Source of the DNA: PALSA-600 sp963842335
GTDB lineage: Bacteria; Actinomycetota; Thermoleophilia; Gaiellales; Gaiellaceae
DNA: 64,000 nt
Direction: 5' to 3'
Assembly: GCA_963842335.1 (NCBI GenBank)
Contig: CAWJGF010000004.1
Span: forward strand, 124,001 to 188,000
Below the pieces are notes generated by a model, which saw nothing but the letters and a program-made list of their open reading frames with translations, had not been told where the DNA came from and ran no database searches. This document shows positions 48,100-55,275 of this stretch, one piece after another. The translations under genes were made by a program, and so were the position numbers. Position 1 is the stretch's first letter; the number at the start of each line of letters is the position of its first letter.

Positions 48100-48642
48100 A
48101 TGCGTTTTCGTCCTTCGACCCTGCGGGAGTGGATTGCGATCGCCTTCGCGGCGATCGGGATCGGCCTGCTGCCGTGGACGATCTGGCTCTCGCAGTGGCT
48201 CCCGGCTCATCACGCATCGGTGCGCTGGGACCTTGCCTGGTCTGGGTTCGACACCGGCCTTGCCCTCGCGTTTCTCTTCACGGCGTTCGCGGCCTGGCGC
48301 CGGTCACCGTGGGTGGCCATCTGGGCGGCCGCGACCGGGACACTGCTCGTGGCCGACGCCTGGTTCGACGTGATCCTCGAGAGTCACAGCGACGAGCTGC
48401 GCATCTCGATCCTCAGCGCCGCGCTGGGCGAGCTCCCGGCCGCCGCGCTTTGCTTCTGGATCGCGTACCGCGCGCAGGAGTACCTGCTTCACGTCGTCGG
48501 CGCTGCCGCCGAGCACGGGGTCGGCTCACATCTCGCGGCGACCGGAGAGCGCGCGGCCGAGGGTGACCTCGTCGGCGTACTCGAGGTCACCGCCGACGGG
48601 GAGGCCGCTGGCGAGGCGCGTGACCCGGACACGGTCCCGTAG
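48100..48642 (+). CDS. Membrane protein of unknown function overlapping recR
   Basis: 180 residues with about four membrane helices (LREWIAIAFAAIGIGLLPWT, TGLALAFLFTAFAAWR, VAIWAAATGTLLVADAWFDV, ALGELPAAALCFWIAYRAQE). The last 39 residues are antisense to the end of recR and are hydrophilic, so they may be a read-through tail. No family recognised. The start is 20 bp from the divergent lysC start. Confidence 0.7.
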   Translation: MRFRPSTLREWIAIAFAAIGIGLLPWTIWLSQWLPAHHASVRWDLAWSGFDTGLALAFLFTAFAAWRRSPWVAIWAAATGTLLVADAWFDVILESHSDELRISILSAALGELPAAALCFWIAYRAQEYLLHVVGAAAEHGVGSHLAATGERAAEGDLVGVLEVTADGEAAGEARDPDTVP

Positions 48643-49116
48643 CCGGTCGGCGAGAAACGCGGCGGTTGCCTCGCCCGTCATGTTCGGGTTCGTCGCGAGC
48701 ACCACTTCCTGCACGCCGTTGGCGTCGACGCGGCGGAACAGCTCGTCGATCCGCAGGTCGCTCGGGTCGACGCCGTCGAGTGGGGACAGCGCTCCACCGA
48801 GCACGTGGTAGAGCCCGCGGTATTCGTGCGTCCGCTCGAGCGAGATGACGTCGACAGGTTGCTCGACGACGCAGATCAGCGCGTGGTCGCGCCGCTGGTC
48901 CGTGCAGATCCCGCACACCTCCTCCTCGGTCAGGTTGCCGCACTCGCGGCAGAAACGAACGCGCTCCTTCACCTCGGCGAGCGCGCCGGCGAGAGCGAGG
49001 GCCTCCTGCTCGGGGCGCTGCAGGATGTGGAACGCGAGCCGCTGTGCCGTGCGCGAGCCGATGCCGGGCAGGCGCGTCAGTTGCGCGATCAGGTTCTCGA
49101 CGGAGGGGCTGAACAC
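48526..49116 (-). CDS. recR: Recombination protein RecR
   Basis: 196 residues. Helix-hairpin-helix LTRLPGIGSRTAQRLAFHIL, zinc finger CRECGNLTEEEVCGICTD, and Toprim domain from ICVVEQPVDVISLERTHEYR with GLYHVLGGALSPLDGV and ATNPNMTGEATAAFL. It acts with RecF/RecO in gap repair. GTG 49116 gives the usual length; longer reading would start inside a palindromic repeat. In the dnaX-ybaB-recR group, with a small gene and repeats between ybaB and recR. Confidence 0.94.
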   Translation of the reverse strand: MFSPSVENLIAQLTRLPGIGSRTAQRLAFHILQRPEQEALALAGALAEVKERVRFCRECGNLTEEEVCGICTDQRRDHALICVVEQPVDVISLERTHEYRGLYHVLGGALSPLDGVDPSDLRIDELFRRVDANGVQEVVLATNPNMTGEATAAFLADRLRDRVRVTRLASGLPVGGDLEYADEVTLGRALSGRREM

Positions 49117-49161
49117 GAGGCGCCCATTGTGCCCGCCCCGGTCGGTCAGACCCGTTCGTTT

Positions 49162-49198
49162 CAGACGTGTCTTGGGGACAGTCCCCGAGCCACGTCTG
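49162..49198 (+). repeat. GGGGACAGTCCCC palindromic repeat, copy 3
   Basis: CAGACGTG (49162-49169) pairs with CACGTCTG (49191-49198) around the core. The arms differ from copies 1 and 4 (GACGTG for GACATG) but stay complementary, so the two sides changed together. Confidence 0.82.
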
Positions 49199-49201
49199 GA
49201 A

Positions 49202-49238
49202 GAGCCATGTCTGGGGGACAGTCCCCCAGACATGGCTC
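49202..49238 (+). repeat. GGGGACAGTCCCC palindromic repeat, copy 4 (perfect 18-bp arms)
   Basis: GAGCCATGTCTGGGGGAC is followed by one base and its exact complement. It is the longest perfect palindrome I found in the window and lies upstream of recR. Confidence 0.85.
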
Positions 49239-49264
49239 AAACCGACACGGAGCGAGTCGCGTAG

Positions 49265-49372
49265 TCCTGGGCATGGCCAGATCAAGCCTCCCTGCTCCTC
49301 TTGCTGGTCGCTGCTGTGCCGTTCGTTCTCACCGCCTGCGGCAAGGGCGGCGGCTACTGGCGCGCCGACTGA
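49265..49372 (+). pseudogene. Lipoprotein leader remnant
   Basis: The frame reads SLLLLLVAAVPFVLTACGKG and stops at TGA 49370-49372. It looks like a lipoprotein signal peptide with a lipobox (LTAC). No start codon fits and no mature protein follows; a TAG lies just upstream in frame. It is probably a fragment of a lost gene. Confidence 0.35.
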
Positions 49373-49409
49373 CCCTCTGCGCCGACTGACCCTCTGCGCC
49401 GACTGAACC
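49362..49409 (+). repeat. 17-bp tandem repeat, nearly three units
   Basis: GCGCCGACTGACCCTCT occurs twice in full (49362-49378, 49379-49395) and a third time in part. It lies between the lipoprotein remnant and the cNMP-domain gene. Confidence 0.8.
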
Positions 49410-49410
49410 G

Positions 49411-49665
49411 CTACCCCGTCAGCGCCGCCTCGTAGGCTGCTCGGTCGACCGCGACGAGCCGCACCTCCGTCTCCGCCGTCACGCGCACGTCCTCTGAGCC
49501 GTCGAGCTTCTCCCACTCGCCGACGACCTGGCCCGCGCCCCGCTCGACTGTCTCGTGCGACGTCTCGACGCGCAGCACGCCGTGCAGCACGAGGAAGATG
49601 CCGCTGACCGGCGTTCCCGGCTCGACGAGCACGACGCCCTCGTCGAGCGCGAGCTCGCTGCCCAC
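49411..49665 (-). CDS. Small cyclic-nucleotide-binding-domain-like protein
   Basis: 84 residues: ELALDEGVVLVEPGTPVSGI, FLVLHGVLRVE and GQVVGEWEKL match the beta-barrel of cNMP/Crp-type domains, but the cAMP phosphate cassette is incomplete and no DNA-binding part follows. Codons upstream in frame (DENFIAKLLDV) continue the family pattern without a start codon, so the true start may be non-standard or the gene decayed. It lies between ybaB and recR. Confidence 0.5.
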   Translation of the reverse strand: MGSELALDEGVVLVEPGTPVSGIFLVLHGVLRVETSHETVERGAGQVVGEWEKLDGSEDVRVTAETEVRLVAVDRAAYEAALTG

Positions 49666-49708
49666 GTCGAGGAGCTTCGCGATGAAGTTCTCGTCGATGG
49701 ACGCCGGC

Positions 49709-50029
49709 CTACAACCCGGGCAGCAGGCCGCCGAGGTCGGGCGGGATCATACTCTTCATCTTGGCCTCGACCTTCGCGTGCGCCGCGCGCAGCGCCTCGT
49801 TCGTCGCGGCCATCACCATGTCCGCGAGGAGCTCAGGATCGCTTGGGTCGATCGCCTTCGGATCGATCGTCAGCTCGGTGATCTCGCCGGCGGCGGTCGC
49901 GACGACCGTGACCATGCCTCCACCCGCGCTCGCCGATGCCGTTTCCTTCGCTGCCTCTTCCTGCATCTGCTCCATCTGCTCCTGCATTTCCTGCGCCTGC
50001 TTCAAGAGTGCTTCCATGTCGAAGCTCAT
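49709..50029 (-). CDS. YbaB/EbfC nucleoid-associated protein
   Basis: 106 residues. MDMEALLKQAQ-type start (MSFDMEALLKQAQEMQEQME), the GGGMVTVVATAAGEITELTI strand pair and DPELLADMVMAATNEALRAA helix are the family features. It binds DNA as a dimer. ATG 50029 overlaps the dnaX stop by 4 nt, the usual dnaX-ybaB coupling. Confidence 0.93.
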   Translation of the reverse strand: MSFDMEALLKQAQEMQEQMEQMQEEAAKETASASAGGGMVTVVATAAGEITELTIDPKAIDPSDPELLADMVMAATNEALRAAHAKVEAKMKSMIPPDLGGLLPGL

Positions 50030-51621
50030 TCGTCCAGCTCCCTCGCGTCGAAAGTGCTCTTCATCAATTCGAGGACATCTTCCTCGCTTGCGGGCGTCTC
50101 GTCGTGCTCCTCCGCTTCCCCAGGCTCTCCGAGTTCGAACACGACTGCGAGCTTCCGTCCGGTCACCTCGTACAGCGCATCGCGCAGGAGCGCGGCGTTC
50201 TTCGAGTCCTCGGCGAGCTTCAGGTGAAACGCGGCCGTCTGCGGAAACTCGAGCGTCAGCGTGTCGCCTGCGAGCGCCGCGGGGCGCGCTTCGCCGAGCG
50301 CGCTCGAGATCGGAATCGAGCGCTCGGCGACGGCCGGCAGGATCGACCGGCGCCACGCCTCCTGCAACTGCTCGAGTTCGATGCGCAGAGGCGGCGACAC
50401 CGCATCGAGAGGCGGATCCGCGGCGACCTCTGCACTAGGAGTAGCACTACGAGGCTCTTCGCTCGCCGGGATGTGCCCTGCCTCGAGCCGCTCGAGGCGA
50501 AAAGCCAAGGACTCACGGGAAAGATCGGAGGCCGGCCGCGTCACCTTCACGAGCGCCAGCTCGAGCGGCAGGCGCGGGTCGCCACCCTGACGCATGTCGT
50601 CGACGGCGACAGCCAGCAGATCGATGAGACGGACGACACTCGCGGCCGGGATCTGGTTCGCCTGCTCGCGCAGCCGCTCGCGCGCCTCCTCGGTGACGGG
50701 CAGCGCGTCGGGCACTTCGCCCATGTGCTGCACGAGCAGCAGATGGCGAAGATGCTCGAGCAGGTCGGTGACGAGCCGGCCGAGGTCCTGGCCCCGCTCC
50801 GAAAGCTCCTCGAGGAACATCAGCGCGCCGGCGGTATCGCCGTCGACGACCTGGTCGCACAGCCGGAAGAGCACTTCGTCCTCGACGGCGCCGAGGAGCT
50901 GCAGCACGTCCTGGACGGTGATCGCGCCACCGGTGGCCGACGAGAGCTGGTCGAGTGTCGACTCCGCGTCACGGTAGGCGCCTCGCCCGCCGCGAGCGAT
51001 CAGCGCGAGTGCCGCGTCGGGCACGTCGATCTTCTCGGCGTCCGCGATCAGGCGCAGCTTCCGGATCAGCTCGGGCAGGCGTGGCCGCTGGAAGACGAAG
51101 GTCTGGCAGCGCGAGCGCACCGTCGGCAGCACCTTCTGCAGCTCCGTCGTGCAGAAGACGAAGAGGAGGTGCGGTGGCGGCTCCTCGATCAGCTTCAGCA
51201 AGGCGTTCCAGGCTGCGTCCGTGAGCTGGTGCGCCTCGTCGAGGATGTAGACCTTTGATCGTCCTTCGACCGGTTGGAGGACGACCCGGTCGCGAATCTC
51301 GCGGATGTCGTCGATCCCGCGTTGTGACGCCGCGTCCATCTCGATCACGTCGAGCGAGCTGCCGTTCGTGATCGTGACGCAGGCATGACAGGTGTTGTCG
51401 GGCGTCGGCGTCGGGCCGTGCTCGCAGTTGACTGCCTTCGCGAGAATCCGTGCGAGCGACGTCTTGCCGGTGCCGCGCGGGCCGGCGAAGAGGTAGGCCT
51501 GGCGCACCTTGCCCTGGCTGAGGGCGTTCGTGAGCGTCCGTACGACCGCTTCCTGGCCGACCACGTCCTCGAAGGTCTGCGGCCGGTACTTGCGGTAGAG
51601 GGCGGTCACGCTTCGATTCAA
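50026..51621 (-). CDS. dnaX: DNA polymerase III subunit gamma/tau
   Basis: 531 residues. ALYRKYRPQTFEDVVGQEAV, Walker A GPRGTGKTS, DEAHQLTDAAWNALLKLIEE and RSRCQTFVF are typical. The zinc region reads CEHGPTPTPDNTCHAC, with three cysteines where four are usual. The C-terminal domain III and tail are present. TTG 51621 overlaps the kinase stop by 4 nt; GTG 51609 is an equally good start. It follows a two-component system on the same strand, which is an odd partner. Confidence 0.93.
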   Translation of the reverse strand: MNRSVTALYRKYRPQTFEDVVGQEAVVRTLTNALSQGKVRQAYLFAGPRGTGKTSLARILAKAVNCEHGPTPTPDNTCHACVTITNGSSLDVIEMDAASQRGIDDIREIRDRVVLQPVEGRSKVYILDEAHQLTDAAWNALLKLIEEPPPHLLFVFCTTELQKVLPTVRSRCQTFVFQRPRLPELIRKLRLIADAEKIDVPDAALALIARGGRGAYRDAESTLDQLSSATGGAITVQDVLQLLGAVEDEVLFRLCDQVVDGDTAGALMFLEELSERGQDLGRLVTDLLEHLRHLLLVQHMGEVPDALPVTEEARERLREQANQIPAASVVRLIDLLAVAVDDMRQGGDPRLPLELALVKVTRPASDLSRESLAFRLERLEAGHIPASEEPRSATPSAEVAADPPLDAVSPPLRIELEQLQEAWRRSILPAVAERSIPISSALGEARPAALAGDTLTLEFPQTAAFHLKLAEDSKNAALLRDALYEVTGRKLAVVFELGEPGEAEEHDETPASEEDVLELMKSTFDARELDE

Positions 51622-52736
51622 GCAGATCCGGCGTGGAGCTCCGGGACTGCCTCGAGGTTGAGGTCCGGTGGCGACTCCAGGTCCGCCTGGGAGGCGTGCC
51701 TGAGCGGGAAACTGAGCTCGAAGACGGATCCTTCACCAACGACGCTCGAGGCGGTGCAGGTGCCGCCGTGGGCGCGGGCGACCGCGGCCACGATCGACAG
51801 CCCGAGGCCTGCACCGCCTTCTCGGCGCGAACGGGAGGCATCCGAGCGGGCGAACCGCTCGAAGACCCGCGCCAGAGATTCGGGAGCGATCCCGATTCCG
51901 TCGTCGGCAACAGAGATCACGACCATGTGCCGCTCGCCGCGCGCCGAGAGCTCGATCCGTGCATGCTCGTCGGTATACCGCACCGCGTTTTCGAGCAGCG
52001 CGTCGAGGGCGGCGCGCAGCCAGGTGTCGTCGACCCGAAGGGTCACGTCAAGGATCTCCCCAAGCCGCCACGCCCGCGGCGCGACCTCTGCCCAGCGCAT
52101 GAAGACATCCTCGAGGAACGGGACGAGCCGGATGCTCGTCGGCACGATGAACTCGGGGCGCTCGGCACGGGCGAGCAGGAGGAGGCGTTCGACGATCCTC
52201 TCGATGCGCTGCAACTCGTCGAAGGCGACCGCGAGCTCAGGCTGATCGGTGCCGAGTCGGCGTTCGAGTAGCTCGAGGTGGCCGCGGGCGATCGTCACTG
52301 GAGTCCGAAGTTCGTGCGACACGTCATGGAGCAGCCGTTCTTCCTGGTCGAGCAACGCTGCTCGCTCATCGGCCAGAGCGGCGACCGTTTCTAGCGCGTC
52401 GGCGCGTCGTCTCGCGTGCCATACCATCGCGAGGAACATCGCCGACATCAGCGGCACCTCGAAGAGCTCGCCCCAGAGCTGCAGGCCGTCAAAGGCGTCG
52501 GAGAGGATCGTCGCCCCGGTTGCGATTGCGACGACGGCGAGGATGGCTGACGTCTTCGAGATCGACCAGACGCGGAAGCCGTAGAGGACCGTGAGGCTGA
52601 TCCAGATGACGTGGAACGGGATCGTCTCCCAAGAAGGCCAGGCGACCATCACCGCGAGACATGCGACTGCGAGCGCCGCCCACGCCAGGTCGAGATGCCG
52701 GGCGGCGCTAGGCGAGAGCCAGCCGGTAGCCCGCAT
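51618..52736 (-). CDS. Sensor histidine kinase with short membrane domain
   Basis: 372 residues. About four membrane helices at the N-terminus (AALAVACLAVMVAWPSW, VIWISLTVLYGFRVW, AILAVVAIATGATILSDA, VPLMSAMFLAMVW) with no large external domain, HisKA with His in HDVSHELRTPVTIARG, and HATPase with ALLENAVRYTD, VADDGIGI and GAGLGLSIVAAVARAHGG. It overlaps the response regulator by 29 nt and dnaX by 4 nt. Confidence 0.9.
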   Translation of the reverse strand: MRATGWLSPSAARHLDLAWAALAVACLAVMVAWPSWETIPFHVIWISLTVLYGFRVWSISKTSAILAVVAIATGATILSDAFDGLQLWGELFEVPLMSAMFLAMVWHARRRADALETVAALADERAALLDQEERLLHDVSHELRTPVTIARGHLELLERRLGTDQPELAVAFDELQRIERIVERLLLLARAERPEFIVPTSIRLVPFLEDVFMRWAEVAPRAWRLGEILDVTLRVDDTWLRAALDALLENAVRYTDEHARIELSARGERHMVVISVADDGIGIAPESLARVFERFARSDASRSRREGGAGLGLSIVAAVARAHGGTCTASSVVGEGSVFELSFPLRHASQADLESPPDLNLEAVPELHAGSA

Positions 52737-53370
52737 GCCGCACGGTCTGGATCGGTGACGCGGGTCCGAGCTTCTTTCGCAGTCGTCGAACGCACACGTC
52801 GACGACGTTCGAGCCTGGGTCGAAGCCGTAGCCCCAGACCTCGGACAGGAGCCGCTCGCGGCTCACAACCTCTCCCGGGTGGGTGACGAGGTGGTAGAGC
52901 AGACGGAACTCGCGGTCGGAGAGGTCGGTGATGGTGTCGTCGACCCGAGCCTGACGTCGCGCGAGGTCGAGCTCGAGCCCTCCGACCCGCACCGTTGACG
53001 CGTCCTCGGTCGTCCCGTGCCGCAGTTGAACTCGCACGCGCGCGACGAGCTCGTCGAACGAGAACGGCTTCGACAGGTAGTCGTTCGCGCCCAGATGAAA
53101 GCTCCGCAGCTTCGTCGGCAGGTCGTTGCGGGCCGAGAGAATCAATACCGGAAGCTCGGGCCGGTTGCGGTGAAGTTCCTCGAGCAGGCGCAGACCGTCG
53201 AGGCGCGGCAGTTGCAGGTCGAGAACGACGAGCTCATACGGCTCGCACAGTGCGAGCGCGAGTCCCGAGACGCCGTCCTCGGCGCCGTCGACAGCGAATC
53301 CTTCGGCCTCGAGCCCGACCTTCAGGAACCCGAGGATGCGCGGCTCGTCTTCGATGACCAGGATCCGCAT
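52708..53370 (-). CDS. OmpR/PhoB-family response regulator
   Basis: 220 residues. Acidic pocket VIEDEPR, phospho-Asp in VVLDLQLP, Ser in ILSARND, Lys in DYLSKPF. The winged helix contains ITDLSDREFRLLYHLVTHPG and ends VVDVCVRRLRKKLGPASPIQ then TVRHAGYRLA. It pairs with the kinase below and leads a transcript that continues into dnaX. TAGGGT lies 15 nt before ATG as a possible -10. Confidence 0.92.
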   Translation of the reverse strand: MRILVIEDEPRILGFLKVGLEAEGFAVDGAEDGVSGLALALCEPYELVVLDLQLPRLDGLRLLEELHRNRPELPVLILSARNDLPTKLRSFHLGANDYLSKPFSFDELVARVRVQLRHGTTEDASTVRVGGLELDLARRQARVDDTITDLSDREFRLLYHLVTHPGEVVSRERLLSEVWGYGFDPGSNVVDVCVRRLRKKLGPASPIQTVRHAGYRLALA

Positions 53371-53433
53371 GGGTCGCGGTTGACGACCCTAACAGGCCTT
53401 TCAACTCGTGTGAGCGTGGACAGTCGTCGTGCG

Positions 53434-53592
53434 TCAGGCAGCGATGCGATCCGCCTCTCGCTCCGGCAGCGCTACGAGCTCGTGCTGCTCAACGTGGTTG
53501 GAGCGAATGCCGTGGGCGAGCAGGTGATGGAGGGCGTAGACCACGGCCGCCCCGAGGACGGCGTTCAGTGTGATGATTGTTGTGGGCGTCAT
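53434..53592 (-). CDS. 52-residue membrane protein near the oxidase cluster
   Basis: Reads MTPTTIITLNAVLGAAVVYA, LHHLLAHGIRSNHVEQ and a charged tail (LPEREADRIAA). One membrane helix follows a very short N-terminus. It lies between the response regulator and the oxidase operon, divergent from the latter, with an inverted repeat in the shared space. Unrecognised family. Confidence 0.55.
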   Translation of the reverse strand: MTPTTIITLNAVLGAAVVYALHHLLAHGIRSNHVEQHELVALPEREADRIAA

Positions 53593-53680
53593 GACCCGAT
53601 CGTGCCGGGGCACGCTGAGAGGTCCCTGAGGCGCTCCTGAGAGCTTGCTGAGAACCCCGCCGGCGTCACGGGACGTGACA

Positions 53681-53706
53681 CGAAAGTGACAATCTCGTCA
53701 CTTTCG
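53681..53706. promoter_or_regulatory. 10-bp perfect inverted repeat upstream of the oxidase operon
   Basis: CGAAAGTGAC (53681-53690) and GTCACTTTCG (53697-53706) with a 6-nt spacer. It lies 60 bp before the first oxidase-cluster gene and 88 bp before the divergent small gene. It looks like an operator for a dimeric regulator. Confidence 0.55.
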
Positions 53707-53766
53707 CGGGCAATCGGCGCGGACTGCTGTATATCCGCCGTTCATGGGTCTGCGGAGCGGGGCGCG

Positions 53767-54432
53767 ATGAGTCTGCGAGCGAAGAAGGCGACTGTGACCG
53801 TCTTCGGCGTGCTTCTCGTGGCCATCCTGATCGGCGTCTACGTGGCGTTCCTGACCGACGGGCCGACGGCCTATCACGTCCCGACCGCGCCCCCCGCCCG
53901 CAACGCGAGCCTCACCCTTCAGACCGTGGCGGCAGTGGGGCCGAAGCTCTCGCCGAACGAGAACTGGGTGTCGTACCTCGTCCGCGAGCAGGGCACGTGG
54001 CATCGCAGCACTGTGTGGACGTTGCCGGCGCACGCGCTCGTCCACGTCACCGTGTACCAGTTCGACGGCAAGAGCGGCTTGCGCAATCCGTTCCTATCGC
54101 AAGCGCGCGGTGTGGTCGGTGGCACGTTCACCGTGAACGGCAAGTCGATGCGCACGATCAACCCTGACGATGCATCACACACCTTCGCGATCCCGGCCCT
54201 TGGTGTGATCGTGCCGTTGCAGGGCGTCGACGACGACGCGAAGAACCAGTGTGATTTCGCGCCTTGCTCGCTGTCGACAGCGCACACCACGATCACGTTC
54301 ACGTTCCGCACCGGCAAGAAAGGTCATTACCGCTGGCAATGCTTCGTCCCCTGCGCTGCCGGCTTTCTCTACGGCTTCGGTGGCCCGATGCAGACGATCG
54401 GCTACATGGATGGGTTCGTGGATGTCGTCTGA
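53767..54432 (+). CDS. Membrane-anchored cupredoxin-like protein with incomplete CuA motif
   Basis: 221 residues. One N-terminal helix (VTVFGVLLVAILIGVYVAFL) and a cupredoxin domain. SHTFAIPALGV aligns with the CuB... CuA-domain segment of CoxB that holds a His, and WQCFVPCAAGFLYGFGGPM carries the CxxxC pair and Met but lacks the second His of CuA. A second CFAPC-like pair (CDFAPC) is present. It leads the oxidase operon; an electron-carrier or copper-handling role is inferred. Confidence 0.72.
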   Translation: MSLRAKKATVTVFGVLLVAILIGVYVAFLTDGPTAYHVPTAPPARNASLTLQTVAAVGPKLSPNENWVSYLVREQGTWHRSTVWTLPAHALVHVTVYQFDGKSGLRNPFLSQARGVVGGTFTVNGKSMRTINPDDASHTFAIPALGVIVPLQGVDDDAKNQCDFAPCSLSTAHTTITFTFRTGKKGHYRWQCFVPCAAGFLYGFGGPMQTIGYMDGFVDVV

Positions 54433-54441
54433 GGCGCCGCG

Positions 54442-55275
54442 ATGAACGGCCGTGCGCATGCTCGCCGGATCGCTGCGCTGACGGTCGTCGGAACAGCAAT
54501 CGTCCTGCCGCTCGTCATCTTTGTGCTGGGCCCGAACATGCCGCCGGGGAACCGCACGACCGGAGCGAGCTCGCAGGTGACCGACAACACGGTGCTGCTC
54601 GTGGTGATGACGCCGTTCACCGTCTTCATCCTCGTCTACCTCGCCTATGCGATCGCCGCCTTCCGGGCGCCGGCGGGCGAGGAGCTGCGCGACGGCCCGC
54701 CCATTCGCGGCCACACGCCGTCGCAGATCGCCTGGCTCGTCGCCACCAGCGCTGCAGTGTTGTTCCTTGCGATCTTCGGCACGGCGGAGCTCTTTGCATC
54801 GAATGGCTCTGGCGGCGGCAGCGGGCCGAAGCCGATCGCGAAGCCCAGCGGACCTGTGCTCCCTATCCAGGTGATCGGCCAGCAATGGGAGTTCACCTAC
54901 CGCTATCCGACCTACGGTGGCGTTGAGACAGCGCAGCTCGTCCTGCCGGTCCACCGCGAGATCGAGTTCCACGTCACCTCGCTCGATGCGATCCACTCGT
55001 TCTGGGCGTACGAGCTCGGAGTGAAGGCCGACGCGAACCCCGGGGTCGACAACATCGCGTTCGTGAAGGCGACGAAGACCGGCGACTTTCAGATTCGGTG
55101 CGCCGAGCTTTGTGGGCTCTGGCACGGCTACATGTACGACACGGGTCTCGTCGTCGACAACGCACACTTCAACTCGTGGATCGCAGCCCAGCGCAAGCAG
55201 TTCACCCCGGTGGAGAAGTACCTCCCGCCGTATGCGCTGACCTATAAACCAGATCCGCAGGATCGTGCCGGATGA
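54442..55275 (+). CDS. coxB: Cytochrome c oxidase subunit II
   Basis: 277 residues. Three hydrophobic segments at the N-terminus, then the CuA domain. The CuA ligands are complete: His185 in DAIHSFW, and C220-C224-H228-M231 in CAELCGLWHGYM, with Glu222. It takes electrons from cytochrome c or a cupredoxin. ATGA overlap with coxA. The VIGQQWEFTYRYP motif is the standard aromatic patch. Confidence 0.95.
   Translation: MNGRAHARRIAALTVVGTAIVLPLVIFVLGPNMPPGNRTTGASSQVTDNTVLLVVMTPFTVFILVYLAYAIAAFRAPAGEELRDGPPIRGHTPSQIAWLVATSAAVLFLAIFGTAELFASNGSGGGSGPKPIAKPSGPVLPIQVIGQQWEFTYRYPTYGGVETAQLVLPVHREIEFHVTSLDAIHSFWAYELGVKADANPGVDNIAFVKATKTGDFQIRCAELCGLWHGYMYDTGLVVDNAHFNSWIAAQRKQFTPVEKYLPPYALTYKPDPQDRAG

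Noticed and set aside
45059..49238. GGGGACAGTCCCC palindromes as intrinsic terminators
   Set aside because: None is followed by a T-run, and copies 3 and 4 lie upstream of recR rather than at a 3' end.
49362..49409. Start of a CRISPR array
   Set aside because: Units are 17 bp and directly adjacent without spacers.
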